From Desulfobacteraceae bacterium UBA2230 (lineage in GTDB: Bacteria > Desulfobacterota > Desulfobacteria > Desulfobacterales > Desulfosarcinaceae), in contig DDYQ01000012.1 of NCBI GenBank assembly GCA_002348005.1, forward strand, positions 1-9,852: a stretch of 9,852 nucleotides of DNA, in the 5' to 3' direction. The first letter of the stretch is position 1, and each line of letters begins with the position of its first letter. This document shows positions 1 to 7,248 of this stretch, one piece after another. Both the position numbers and the translations under genes were made by a program. A model generated the notes under the pieces. That model was given only the letters and a program-made list of their open reading frames with translations. It was not told where the DNA came from and did no database searches.

Positions 1-1044
1 TACACCAGCGGCACCACCGGCCGCAGCAAGGGCGCGATGCTGTCGCACGGCAACCTCGGCTCGAACGCGCTGACGCTCGACGAGTACTGGGGTTTCCAGG
101 CCGAGCGCGACGCCGGCCGGCGCGACGTGCTGCTGCACACGCTGCCGCTGTTCCACGTCCACGGGCTCTTCGTCGCGTCGCACGCGGCGCTGCTCGCGGG
201 CGCGAAGACCGTCATGCTGCCGAAGTTCGATCTCGCGTCGGCGCTGAAGCACCTGCCGCGCTCGACGGTCTTCATGGGCGTGCCGACGTACTACACGCGC
301 CTGCTGTCGGAACCGAAGTTCGGGCGCGAGCAGTGCGGTTCGATGCGGCTGTTCATCTCGGGCTCGGCGCCGCTGCCCGACCCGCTGTTCAACCGCTTCG
401 AGGCGCTCACCGGCCACCGCATTCTGGAGCGCTACGGGATGACCGAGACGGGCATGAACACGAGCAACCTGATCGATCCGGCGGGCCGCAAGGCCCGGAG
501 CGTGGGCTACCCGCTGCCGGGGGTGGCGATCCGCGTGGTGGGCTGGGACGGCGTGGATGCGGACCGGGGGAGCGTGGGCGAGGTGTGGATCAAGGGGCCC
601 AATGTGTTCGCCGGGTACTGGCGCATGCCCGAAAAGACGAAAAATTCATTCAACGGCGGGTGGTTCATGTCCGGCGACCTGGGCTATCTGGATGCGGAGG
701 ACAACGACCGCCTCTACCTGGTGGGCCGCAGCAAGGAGCTGATCATCAGCGGGGGGTTCAATGTGTACCCCAAGGAGATCGAAAACGTTCTGGAGAGCCA
801 CGAGGGGGTGCTGGAGTCGGCGGTGGTGGGGCTGCCAGACGCGGATCTGGGCGAGCGGGTGTCGGCGGCGGTGGTGCTCAAGCCGGGCGCGTCGGCCACG
901 GCAGAGGAGCTGACCGCGCTGTGCAAGGAGCGCCTGGCGGGGTACAAGTGCCCCAAGCGGGTCGTTTTTATCGACGTCCTGCCGCGCAACGCGATGGGCA
1001 AGATCCAAAAGAACGTGCTCACCGACAAGTGGCCGGGGGATTGA
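1..1044 (+). CDS. matB: Malonyl-CoA synthetase (malonate--CoA ligase), 5'-truncated
   Basis: This is the C-terminal 347 residues of an acyl-adenylate-forming ligase, open at the window's left edge. The family uses ATP and CoA to turn a carboxylate into its acyl-CoA; MatB takes malonate or methylmalonate in the cytoplasm. The fragment opens exactly on the phosphate-binding A3 motif YTSGTTGRSKGA (residues 1-12). It then shows RLFISGSAPL, the A5 motif ERYGMTETGMNTSN (YGMTE from residue 145), GDLG (A7, Asp about 226), GRSKELIISGGFNVYPKEIE (A8, from residue 242) and PRNAMGKIQKN (A10, catalytic Lys about 334). The MNTSN extension after YGMTE and the KGPNVF-GYWRMPEKTK stretch match what I recall of MatB rather than acetyl- or long-chain acyl-CoA synthetases. 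About 150 N-terminal residues should lie upstream of the window. It is convergent with the lut operon and ends in its own terminator. Codon use appears to shift near position 480. Another short dicarboxylate as substrate cannot be excluded. Confidence 0.85.
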   Translation, partial: YTSGTTGRSKGAMLSHGNLGSNALTLDEYWGFQAERDAGRRDVLLHTLPLFHVHGLFVASHAALLAGAKTVMLPKFDLASALKHLPRSTVFMGVPTYYTRLLSEPKFGREQCGSMRLFISGSAPLPDPLFNRFEALTGHRILERYGMTETGMNTSNLIDPAGRKARSVGYPLPGVAIRVVGWDGVDADRGSVGEVWIKGPNVFAGYWRMPEKTKNSFNGGWFMSGDLGYLDAEDNDRLYLVGRSKELIISGGFNVYPKEIENVLESHEGVLESAVVGLPDADLGERVSAAVVLKPGASATAEELTALCKERLAGYKCPKRVVFIDVLPRNAMGKIQKNVLTDKWPGD

Positions 1045-1083
1045 GCGCGCGTCGTCTTCGGTGGCTCGATGGGGATCGGTGCG

Positions 1084-1123
1084 GGGGCCTGCGCGGGAGC
1101 GCGCGGCCCCTGTTTTTATTTTG
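1084..1123 (+). terminator. Rho-independent terminator of matB
   Basis: GGGGCC (1084-1089) pairs with GGCCCC (1105-1110) and GCGCG (1091-1095) with CGCGC (1100-1104). This gives an 11-bp, almost all G-C stem with one bulged T at 1090 and a GGAG tetraloop. TGTTTTTATTTT follows directly on the plus strand. The hairpin begins 40 bases after the matB stop. The T-tract is on one side only, so it stops matB transcription but offers no equivalent signal to the convergent lut operon. Confidence 0.85.
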
Positions 1124-1201
1124 CGGGGCCGCGCAGCGCCGCGTGCGAACCGGGCGGCCGTTGCGGACCGTGCTCCGGAGTTGCACGGCCGCCGGCCGAT
1201 T

Positions 1202-1960
1202 CTAGACGACCACCAGCAGATGCAGCTCGCGGGGGCCGTGGGCGCCGTGCACCATGACGATCTCGATATCCGCCGTTTTGCTCGGTCCGCTGATCAACGA
1301 CATGCAGCGGGTCAGCCCTTCTTCGCGCATCCGGGGATCGACCCGGAACAGCGTGTAAAGCGCCTTCAGATCGGTCAGAATCTGTTCGAGGCGGATAACC
1401 GCCACATGGATCGAGGGCACCAGGGAAACGCTTCGCGCCTGGCCCGGACGCGTTCTCAACACCAGGGTGGCGGTCTCGGCAAGGCAGTAGTCGGCCGAGG
1501 TCACCCCGATAAACGAATCCGCCACCTGGCGCCGGATGGTGTTTTTTCTCTGCCGCAGGGTGTCGGCCCCTCCAGTTTCCAGGTCGCTGACGTAAACGGG
1601 GATGGCGAGCCTTTCCAGGGCCGCAGGCAGCTCGAGCGCATCGACGAGCGGGTGCCGCCAGGCGCAGATTGATTTTCTGGTGCCCCACTCCGGCGATTTT
1701 TCTTCCGCCAGGGCGGCGATCCGGGCCGCTGCCTCGGACAGGTCGGACACCGTGGCCAATTGAATCTTCAGCGGCAGCGCCTGCTCCCTGAGACGATCCA
1801 GAAGCGCGAGCTGCTCCTGCCGGCTGCGTGGTCCGACGGGCGCTGAAGTCGGGGGGTCCGGCGCGGCGAACAGCTCCGGACGGGACCGGCTCCTGAGCGG
1901 ATCGAAACCCAGGGCCTGCCGCACGTTCTGAAGAAATCGGGATTCATCGGCACTGGACAT
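1202..1960 (-). CDS. lutC: L-lactate utilization protein LutC (LUD-domain protein)
   Basis: This 252-residue protein is the third component of the LutABC (LldEFG) L-lactate dehydrogenase, which oxidises L-lactate to pyruvate without flavin FMN-dehydrogenase homology. It is a stand-alone LUD (DUF162) domain. Family hallmarks are the block DYCLAETATLVLRTRPGQAR (from about residue 157), VPSIHVAVI (181-189) and the C-terminal SGPSKTADIE (224-233) with VHGAHGPRELHLLVV. The length fits LutC/YkgG proteins, which are about 220-250 residues. The start ATG is 3 bases beyond the lutB stop and is preceded by AGAAAGGATAGCCT, which supplies the ribosome-binding site, so translation is probably coupled to lutB. 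It is the last gene of the operon. No T-tract terminator follows on this strand. The region around residues 22-45 is rich in Pro/Arg/Ser and is probably a flexible linker. Confidence 0.9.
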   Translation of the reverse strand: MSSADESRFLQNVRQALGFDPLRSRSRPELFAAPDPPTSAPVGPRSRQEQLALLDRLREQALPLKIQLATVSDLSEAAARIAALAEEKSPEWGTRKSICAWRHPLVDALELPAALERLAIPVYVSDLETGGADTLRQRKNTIRRQVADSFIGVTSADYCLAETATLVLRTRPGQARSVSLVPSIHVAVIRLEQILTDLKALYTLFRVDPRMREEGLTRCMSLISGPSKTADIEIVMVHGAHGPRELHLLVVV

Positions 1961-1963
1961 AGG

Positions 1964-3412
1964 CTATCCTTTCTGCTGTCCCTTCCGCTGTCGGTTTTTC
2001 CACTGGCGTACAAAACTTGTGGCCGCCAGGGGGCGCAGGTTGCGGGCCCGGGTCCAGCCTGCGGCCGGAGGCGGCAGGCGCCGGATCATGCCCCGTTCCA
2101 CGGGCAGCAACCGCTGGCCGAGGTGCATTGCGGCCAGGGCGAGGTCGTAAAGGCGCCGGCGGCGGACCAGCCGGGCCCAGACCGCGAACAGCGCCTTCTG
2201 CACCCGGCCCACCGGTTTCACCCCCCAGCGGGGATCGCCCTCGGCCAGTTTGGCCCGCAGTTCCAGGAGCATCCGGGGGATGTCGATGTCCACCGGGCAG
2301 GCCTCGCGGCAGGCGCCGCACAGGCTTTCGCCCAGGCACAAATCCTTGGCGCGGTTGATGCCGACCAGCAGCGGCGTGACCACCGCGCCGACCGGACCCG
2401 AGTAGGGGTACCCGTACGCGTGCCCGCCGATCTTGCCGTAGACCGGGCAGACGTTGAGACAGGCGCCGCAGCGCACGCAGCAGAGCATTTCCCGAAAGAC
2501 CGGGTCCGCCAGAATCCGGCTGCGGCCGTTGTCCAGAATGACCAGGTGAAACGCCTCGGGGCCGTCGGCATGGGTGTCCAGCGCCGGGCCTCCGACATAG
2601 GAGACATACCCGGCCAGGCTCTGCGCCGCGGCGCCCCGGGAGAGCAGCCGGAACAGGATGTCATGGTCTTCCAGCCGGGCCACGACGCGCTCCATTCCCA
2701 TAAAGGCGATGTGCACCCTGGGAAGGGTCGAGGCCATGCGGATGTTGCCCTCGTTGGACAGGGTGGTGATGTGCCCGGTCTCGGCACACGCCAGGTTGCA
2801 GCCCGAGGTGCCCATCTCCGCGGCCAGGAATTTTTCGCGCAGCGCCTTGCGCGCCGCCTGGGTCAGCTGGGGCGGGTCGTCGGTGTAGGGAATCCCCAGC
2901 CGTTCGGAAAAAAGCTTGCCGATCTCGACCCGCGTCATGTGGATCGCCGGGGCGATGATGTGCGACGGGCTCTCGCCGGCGATCTGAACGATGAATTCGC
3001 CCAGGTCGGTTTCCGCGGCTTCGATGCCGACGGCGGCCAGCGCCTCGTTGAGGCCGATCTCCTCGCTGACCATCGACTTGCCTTTGACGGCCAGCCGAAC
3101 CTGGTGCTCCTCGGCCACCTTCAGGCAGTAGGCCACGGCTTCGGCGGCATCGCGCGCGAAAAAAACCTGGCCGCCGTTTTGGCGCACCCGCGCGGCCAGC
3201 GTTTCCAGCAGCACGTCCAGGTTGTCGATCGCGGCGCGGCGGATTTCGTGGCCCACGCGCCGCAGCGCGGGGCCTTCGGGCAGGTTCCGGTAGCAGGCGG
3301 CGGTGGCCGGGCCCAGCCGGGCCTGGATGTCGGCCAGCGCCCGCTGGAGCACCGGATTGCGGATGGCTTTGCTGCTCTCGCGCTTGTAGTGTTCGGTTCG
3401 GATCTGGGCCAT
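1964..3412 (-). CDS. lutB: L-lactate utilization iron-sulfur protein LutB
   Basis: This is the 482-residue iron-sulfur subunit of the LutABC lactate dehydrogenase; LutB proteins are usually about 470-480 residues. The N-terminal two thirds is a LUD domain with KGKSMVSEEIGLN (110-122), the GTSGCNLACAETG block (201-213) and TLPRVHIAFMGMERVV (229-244). A ferredoxin-like segment follows. Cluster 1 is C312-x2-C315-x2-C318-x3-C322-P. Cluster 2 has C365-x2-C368-x3-C372-P, with C359 as a possible fourth ligand in place of the usual spacing. The C-terminal about 90 residues are basic and match the helical tail found after the clusters in this family. An open frame runs 37 codons further upstream into lutA, but the ATG at 3412 is preferred. 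It is 2 bases after the lutA stop, has AGAAAGGATAGCC immediately before it, and begins MAQIRTEHYK, where the family N-terminus begins. It should pass electrons from lactate to LutA and the respiratory chain; that direction is inferred. Confidence 0.92.
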   Translation of the reverse strand: MAQIRTEHYKRESSKAIRNPVLQRALADIQARLGPATAACYRNLPEGPALRRVGHEIRRAAIDNLDVLLETLAARVRQNGGQVFFARDAAEAVAYCLKVAEEHQVRLAVKGKSMVSEEIGLNEALAAVGIEAAETDLGEFIVQIAGESPSHIIAPAIHMTRVEIGKLFSERLGIPYTDDPPQLTQAARKALREKFLAAEMGTSGCNLACAETGHITTLSNEGNIRMASTLPRVHIAFMGMERVVARLEDHDILFRLLSRGAAAQSLAGYVSYVGGPALDTHADGPEAFHLVILDNGRSRILADPVFREMLCCVRCGACLNVCPVYGKIGGHAYGYPYSGPVGAVVTPLLVGINRAKDLCLGESLCGACREACPVDIDIPRMLLELRAKLAEGDPRWGVKPVGRVQKALFAVWARLVRRRRLYDLALAAMHLGQRLLPVERGMIRRLPPPAAGWTRARNLRPLAATSFVRQWKNRQRKGQQKG

Positions 3413-3414
3413 GG

Positions 3415-4167
3415 CTATCCTTTCTCCCGGCCGGCCAGGATCTGGGCGATGTGCAGCACCCGAAGCGGCAGGCCCCGCCGGTGAACGATGCCCTCGATGT
3501 TCATCAGGCACCCCGTGTCGCACCCGGTGACGGTATCGGCGCCGGATTCGAGAATGTTCTGCACCTTCTGCTCGGCCATGGCGGCGGAAATGTCCGGGTA
3601 CTTGACCGCGAAGGTGCCCCCGAAACCGCAGCAGCGGTCCGAATGCTTCATCTCCACCAGCGTCAATCCCCGTACGCGCGCGAGCAGCCTGCGGGGCTGC
3701 TCCTTGACGCCCAGGCCGCGCAGCAGGTGGCAGGAGTCGTGGTAGGTCACCCGGCCGTCGAAACGCGATTCAAGATCGAGGATGCCGAGCTCGTCCACCA
3801 GAAACTCGGTGAATTCGAAGGTGCGCCGGCCGATGCGCTCGGCCCGTGCGCGCCAGTGCGGGTCGTCGTCAAACAGGTCGCGATAGTGGTGCCGGACCAT
3901 GTCGACGCAGGAACCCGAAGGGCAGACCACCGCCTCGGCGTTTTCGAACACCTCGACGAAGTGCCGGGCGGCGGCCGCAGCGTCGCGGCGATAGCCGGTG
4001 TTGAAGGCCGACTGCCCGCAGCAGGTCTGCTCGACCGGGCAGACCACGTTGAGGCCGATCCGCTCCAGCACGCGCACCATGCTTTCCGCCACCTCGGGAT
4101 AGACCGCATCGACGAGGCACTGCACGAACACCGTGACCGTTCGGCCGCTTGCAGCAACAGTTTCCAT
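3415..4167 (-). CDS. lutA: L-lactate utilization protein LutA (CCG-domain subunit)
   Basis: This 250-residue protein belongs to the cysteine-rich CCG-domain family that also includes GlpC, HdrB and the GlcF C-terminus. The two CCG modules bind a redox centre. Module 1 has C43-x5-CCG (49-51) followed by CPSGSC (82-87). Module 2 has DSCHLLRGLG (145-153), CCGFGGTFAVKYPDISAAM (179-197) and GCDTGCLMN (215-223). It is the redox partner of LutB in lactate oxidation. I chose the ATG at 4167 because AAGGAG lies 9 bases upstream and the product then starts directly before TVTVFVQCLVDAVYP, as in LutA proteins. An in-frame ATG at 4209 overlaps the dctM stop as ATGA and would add 14 polar residues (MKRPADRGGKERPE); its ribosome-binding site is poor. 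The lutA stop is 2 bases before lutB. Confidence 0.92.
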   Translation of the reverse strand: METVAASGRTVTVFVQCLVDAVYPEVAESMVRVLERIGLNVVCPVEQTCCGQSAFNTGYRRDAAAAARHFVEVFENAEAVVCPSGSCVDMVRHHYRDLFDDDPHWRARAERIGRRTFEFTEFLVDELGILDLESRFDGRVTYHDSCHLLRGLGVKEQPRRLLARVRGLTLVEMKHSDRCCGFGGTFAVKYPDISAAMAEQKVQNILESGADTVTGCDTGCLMNIEGIVHRRGLPLRVLHIAQILAGREKG

Positions 4168-4205
4168 CTCGGGTCGCTCCTTGCCCCCCCGATCGGCGGG
4201 GCGTT

Positions 4206-5498
4206 TCATCTCACCATCAGGTCCGGCAGGTAGGTGATGATCTTGGGAAACAGGATGCACAGCGCAAGACCGATCGCCTGCAGCCCCACAAACGGCAATA
4301 CCCCGCGGTAGATGTCCGTCGTTTGAATGCCCGCGGGGGTGATCCCCCGCAGATAGAAGATCGAATAGGCGAACGGCGGGGTCAGAAACGAAATCTGCAG
4401 GTTGACCATCACCAGCAGGGCGAACCAGATCGGGTCGAAGCCCAGCGATTCACCGATGGGGGTGATCAGCGGCACCACGATGAACACGATGCCGATCCAG
4501 TCGATGAACATGCCCAGAAAAACCAGCAGGCCCATCATCGAAAAGAGGATGCCCCATCTGCCGAAAGGCAGGTTCAGAAACAGATCGCTGATCACGTCGT
4601 CGCCGCCCAGGGCCACGAACACGGTCGAAAAGAACGAGGCGGTCACGGCGATCATCAAGATCATGCTCGTGATCTGAAGCGTTTGCAGGCAGGCGTCCCG
4701 GATGGTTTCCAGCGTCAGGCGCCGATAGGCGGCCGCCAGGCCCATGCTGGCGATGACGCCCACGGCCGCCGCTTCCGTGACGGCGGCGATGCCGAAAAAG
4801 ATGCTGCCCAGCACGGCAAGGATCATGAGCGCCGGGGGGAAAACGGAGGTCACCAGCAGGTAGAGTTTGTGCTTCAGGGGCACGTCCCGCTCCGCGGAGG
4901 CCATCGGCGGGCCGTCCTGGGGGCGGAAGTAGCAGCGCACCGCTATATAAATGATGTAGAGCAGCACCAGCAGAAGACCCGGAAAAATCGCCCCCAGAAA
5001 GAGTTTGCCCACGCTCAGCCCGGCGATCGGGCCGTAGACGACGATCATGACACTGGGCGGGATGAGGATCCCCAGTGTCCCGCCGGCGCAGATCGTTCCG
5101 CAGGCCATGGTTTTGCTGTAGCCTTTGGCCAGCATGGCCGGAAGGGCCATGAGGCCGATGGTGATTTCCGATGCGCCGACCACGCCGGTGGCGGCCGCAA
5201 ACATGGCCGAGATCACGATGGTGGCAATGCCCAGGCCGCCGCGCAGCCCGCCGGCGAGCAGGTAGAGCGAACTGAACAGGCGCTCGGCCATGCCCGATTT
5301 TTCGATGAACACGCCCATGAACAAAAAGAGGGGCACCGCCAGCAGGGTGTAGTTTTTCATCACGCTTTCGAGCTGCACGATGAAAAAGCCGAAAATCTCC
5401 GGTCCGATGAAGCCCACCCCGAAGATCATCGCCAGGCCGCCGAGTACGAATGCGGTCGGGAAGCCGAAGAAGACGCCGGTGATCAGACCCAGGAGCAT
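4206..5498 (-). CDS. dctM: TRAP transporter large permease subunit (DctM type)
   Basis: This is the large, roughly 12-helix membrane subunit of a TRAP transporter, which uses an ion gradient to import a carboxylate delivered by the periplasmic binding protein. The whole protein is hydrophobic. It carries the family's most conserved block, GGTLGILIPPSVMIVVYGP (about residues 139-157), preceded by GVVGASEITIGLMALPAML and followed by GLSVGKLFLGAIFPG. It most resembles the group annotated for mannitol/chloroaromatic or 2-keto acid substrates (COG4664). From the ATG at 5498 it is 430 residues. This ATG has no ribosome-binding site, and the coding frame continues upstream in TRAP-like residues (IDYELIIFL). 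An excellent AAAGGAGGT lies five bases before an in-frame ATC at 5525, inside the end of dctQ. The true start is therefore uncertain, and 5525 is a serious candidate (439 residues). The stop is 38 bases before the chosen lutA start. Confidence 0.9.
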   Translation of the reverse strand: MLLGLITGVFFGFPTAFVLGGLAMIFGVGFIGPEIFGFFIVQLESVMKNYTLLAVPLFLFMGVFIEKSGMAERLFSSLYLLAGGLRGGLGIATIVISAMFAAATGVVGASEITIGLMALPAMLAKGYSKTMACGTICAGGTLGILIPPSVMIVVYGPIAGLSVGKLFLGAIFPGLLLVLLYIIYIAVRCYFRPQDGPPMASAERDVPLKHKLYLLVTSVFPPALMILAVLGSIFFGIAAVTEAAAVGVIASMGLAAAYRRLTLETIRDACLQTLQITSMILMIAVTASFFSTVFVALGGDDVISDLFLNLPFGRWGILFSMMGLLVFLGMFIDWIGIVFIVVPLITPIGESLGFDPIWFALLVMVNLQISFLTPPFAYSIFYLRGITPAGIQTTDIYRGVLPFVGLQAIGLALCILFPKIITYLPDLMVR

Positions 5499-5509
5499 CA
5501 GGAATATGA

Positions 5510-6037
5510 TCAGCTCGTAATCGATGACCCACCTCCTTTGAGCACGAACAGAAGCGAGCGCGTGAACTCGGCCGCCCCCTGCACCAGCAGCAGAAACACG
5601 CCGACGGGCATCACGGTTTTAAAGGGATAGATGATGGGCATCCAGTAGCCCTGCATGGAGCGCTCGCCGGTGATCCAGGAGAGGTGCACATAGGGGATCA
5701 GGGCGTACAGCAGGCCGGCCCACAGCGGGAAAAAGAACAGCAGGTAAAAGATGCAGTCGATCAGCGCCTGGCCCCGGGCGGGAAAACGGCTGTAGAAGAT
5801 ATCGATCCGCACCTGACCCTTGCGCTTCAGCGTGAAGGCCTCGCCGAGCAGAAAAAAGGAGCCGCCGATCATGTAGCTGATGTCGAAGACCCATTTGGTG
5901 GGGGCATCGAACAGGTAGCGCATGATGATTTCGTAGCCCAGCGCGGCCGTCAGAACCAGCACCAGCCAGGACACGGCTTTTCCGGTCCATTCGCTGAGCG
6001 CATCGACGGCATCCAACGCACTTTCCAGTCGTGCCAT
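5510..6037 (-). CDS. dctQ: TRAP transporter small permease subunit (DctQ type)
   Basis: This 175-residue protein is the four-helix small membrane subunit that pairs with DctM. Hydrophobic segments lie near residues 22-40, 52-70, 93-116 and 139-158. The DctQ-typical stretch YEIIMRYLFDAPTKWVFDIS spans the end of helix 1 and the start of helix 2, and LKRKGQVRIDIFYSRF is the usual basic loop after helix 2. I chose the ATG at 6037, preceded by AAGGGGAGTCA; a TTG at 6052 would add five residues. A 66-base gap holding a 12-bp hairpin separates it from dctP. Its 3' end contains the AAAGGAGGT that appears to serve dctM, and the stop at 5510 lies downstream of the candidate dctM start at 5525, so the two genes probably overlap. 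I found no canonical ATG start for dctM in that overlap. Confidence 0.9.
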   Translation of the reverse strand: MARLESALDAVDALSEWTGKAVSWLVLVLTAALGYEIIMRYLFDAPTKWVFDISYMIGGSFFLLGEAFTLKRKGQVRIDIFYSRFPARGQALIDCIFYLLFFFPLWAGLLYALIPYVHLSWITGERSMQGYWMPIIYPFKTVMPVGVFLLLVQGAAEFTRSLLFVLKGGGSSITS

Positions 6038-6056
6038 TGACTCCCCTTGCAATCGG

Positions 6057-6086
6057 GAAGCGGCGGCCCGGCAAGGCCGCCGCTTC
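6057..6086 (-). promoter_or_regulatory. Intercistronic hairpin between dctP and dctQ
   Basis: GAAGCGGCGGCC (6057-6068) and GGCCGCCGCTTC (6075-6086) form a perfect 12-bp inverted repeat around a six-base loop. It starts 17 bases after the dctP stop. On the transcribed (minus) strand it is followed by CCGATTGC, with no T-tract, so it is not a standard intrinsic terminator. In transporter operons such hairpins commonly protect the upstream message 3' end or cause partial termination, so that the binding protein exceeds the membrane subunits. That role is inferred here. Confidence 0.65.
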
Positions 6087-6103
6087 GTGGTTGGGTTGCC
6101 GCG

Positions 6104-7153
6104 CTATTCGTAGTCGGGCGTCATCAGGGAATTGTAGGTGTTGTAGCGCGCCCGGAATTTTTTCTGGGACTCCCAGACCTTGGAGAAATAGGGATCCTTG
6201 GCCGCCTTGGCGTCGAGCAGCTTGACCGCCTTTGCGTACAGGGTCTTCTGGATCTGCGGATCGAGATAGTTGATTTCGATCCCCTTGGCCTTGAATGCCT
6301 CCAGGGCCGCGATGTCCTTGGAAATGCTGTTGGTCAGCATGCGCAGCGTGGTGACCTGGGACGCCACCTTGACGATTTCCTGCAGGTCGGCGGGCAGGGC
6401 TTCCCAGGATTTCTTGCTCACCAGAATATCCAGAATGGTGCTCGGCTGATGGATGCCGGGCACCAGCAGGTATTTTGCGATTTCGTGGAACGCGAGGGTC
6501 TGGTCCATGCTCGGGATGCTGAACTCGCCGGCATCGATCACGTTGCGCTGCAAGGACTCGTAGATCTCGCCGGCGGGAAGCATCACCACCGAAGCGCCGG
6601 CTTCGGTCAGGATCTCGCCCCAGTACCCGGAGGTCCTGAACTTGAGTCCTTTAAAATCTTCCATGCTCTTGATCGGCTTGTTGGACCAGGCCAGATCCTC
6701 CGGGGGCAGGATGCCGCAGGGCGCCGTGTAGCCGAAGCCGTACTGGGCGTACAATTGCTGGTACAGTTCGAGCCCTTCGTCATCGTACATCCAGGAGAGG
6801 TAGGGAACCGGGTCCATTCCGAAGGGGAGGTATCCGAACAGCGCTCCGGCGGGAATTTTTCCGATCCAGTAGGCCGGCGAGGCGTGGGCCACGTCGATGG
6901 TCCCCATGCGGGCGGCTTCGAAAACCTCCAGGGCCCCGATCAGTTTTCCGGCGGGGTAGCTTTTGATTTCGAGGCGTCCTGCGCTGAGCTGATTGACGGT
7001 GTCGGCAAAGAAATCCGCGGCCCACTGGATCTGCGTTCCGGAGGGCCAGGCCGAAGCCATTTTCCATCGAATCGTCTGGGCAAAAGCGTTGGATCCGATA
7101 AGCAGTACCACTGCGATTGCCAACGTGCACACTAGGGTCCTCGTTCTCTTCAT
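6104..7153 (-). CDS. dctP: TRAP transporter periplasmic solute-binding protein (DctP family)
   Basis: This 349-residue extracytoplasmic receptor captures a carboxylate in the periplasm and delivers it to DctQM. A Sec signal peptide is clear: MKRTRTLV basic start, hydrophobic core 11-19, and SNAFA with likely cleavage between residues 25 and 26. The mature protein starts QTIRWKMASAWPSG, typical of the family. The signature FRTSGYWGEI carries Arg173, the position of the conserved arginine that pairs with the substrate carboxylate. The segment GEIYESLQRNVIDAGEF (195-211) matches the 2-keto acid/lactate-type receptors such as TakP in general layout. Upstream in-frame codons extend to 7258 but would put about 35 residues before the signal peptide, and GAGGTGAGAAC precedes the ATG at 7153. 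It is the first gene of the operon, divergent from the regulator. Lactate is the favoured ligand because the downstream genes are lutABC; pyruvate or another 2-oxo/2-hydroxy acid is possible. Confidence 0.9.
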   Translation of the reverse strand: MKRTRTLVCTLAIAVVLLIGSNAFAQTIRWKMASAWPSGTQIQWAADFFADTVNQLSAGRLEIKSYPAGKLIGALEVFEAARMGTIDVAHASPAYWIGKIPAGALFGYLPFGMDPVPYLSWMYDDEGLELYQQLYAQYGFGYTAPCGILPPEDLAWSNKPIKSMEDFKGLKFRTSGYWGEILTEAGASVVMLPAGEIYESLQRNVIDAGEFSIPSMDQTLAFHEIAKYLLVPGIHQPSTILDILVSKKSWEALPADLQEIVKVASQVTTLRMLTNSISKDIAALEAFKAKGIEINYLDPQIQKTLYAKAVKLLDAKAAKDPYFSKVWESQKKFRARYNTYNSLMTPDYE

Positions 7154-7248
7154 GTTCTCACCTCGCGCTTTGTGGGGGGTAACGGGAGGGGCAAAGGACG
7201 TTTCGATCCTGTTGCCGCTGCAGTCCATCTTTTGATTTGTGGATCCAA

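Noticed and set aside
1168..1188. CCGTGC/GCACGG hairpin just beyond the lutC stop as a lut terminator
   Set aside because: Only a 6-bp stem with a nine-base loop and no T-tract on the minus strand. At most it could aid Rho-dependent termination.
1061..1672. Plus-strand open frame overlapping the matB terminator and lutC
   Set aside because: It starts before the matB terminator, runs antisense to lutC and shows no domain.
2123..3484. Plus-strand open frame (453 codons) opposite lutB
   Set aside because: It is a shadow of lutB with no recognisable motif. The minus-strand frame has LUD and ferredoxin motifs and a ribosome-binding site.
4149..5630. Long plus-strand open frame (493 codons) opposite dctM
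   Set aside because: It is very rich in His, Asp, Gln and Arg, has no domain, and lies antisense to the clearly hydrophobic, motif-bearing TRAP permease. It is an open frame caused by high GC.
6047..7135. Plus-strand open frame (362 codons) opposite dctP
   Set aside because: It is antisense to a protein with a clear signal peptide and TRAP receptor signatures; no motif of its own.
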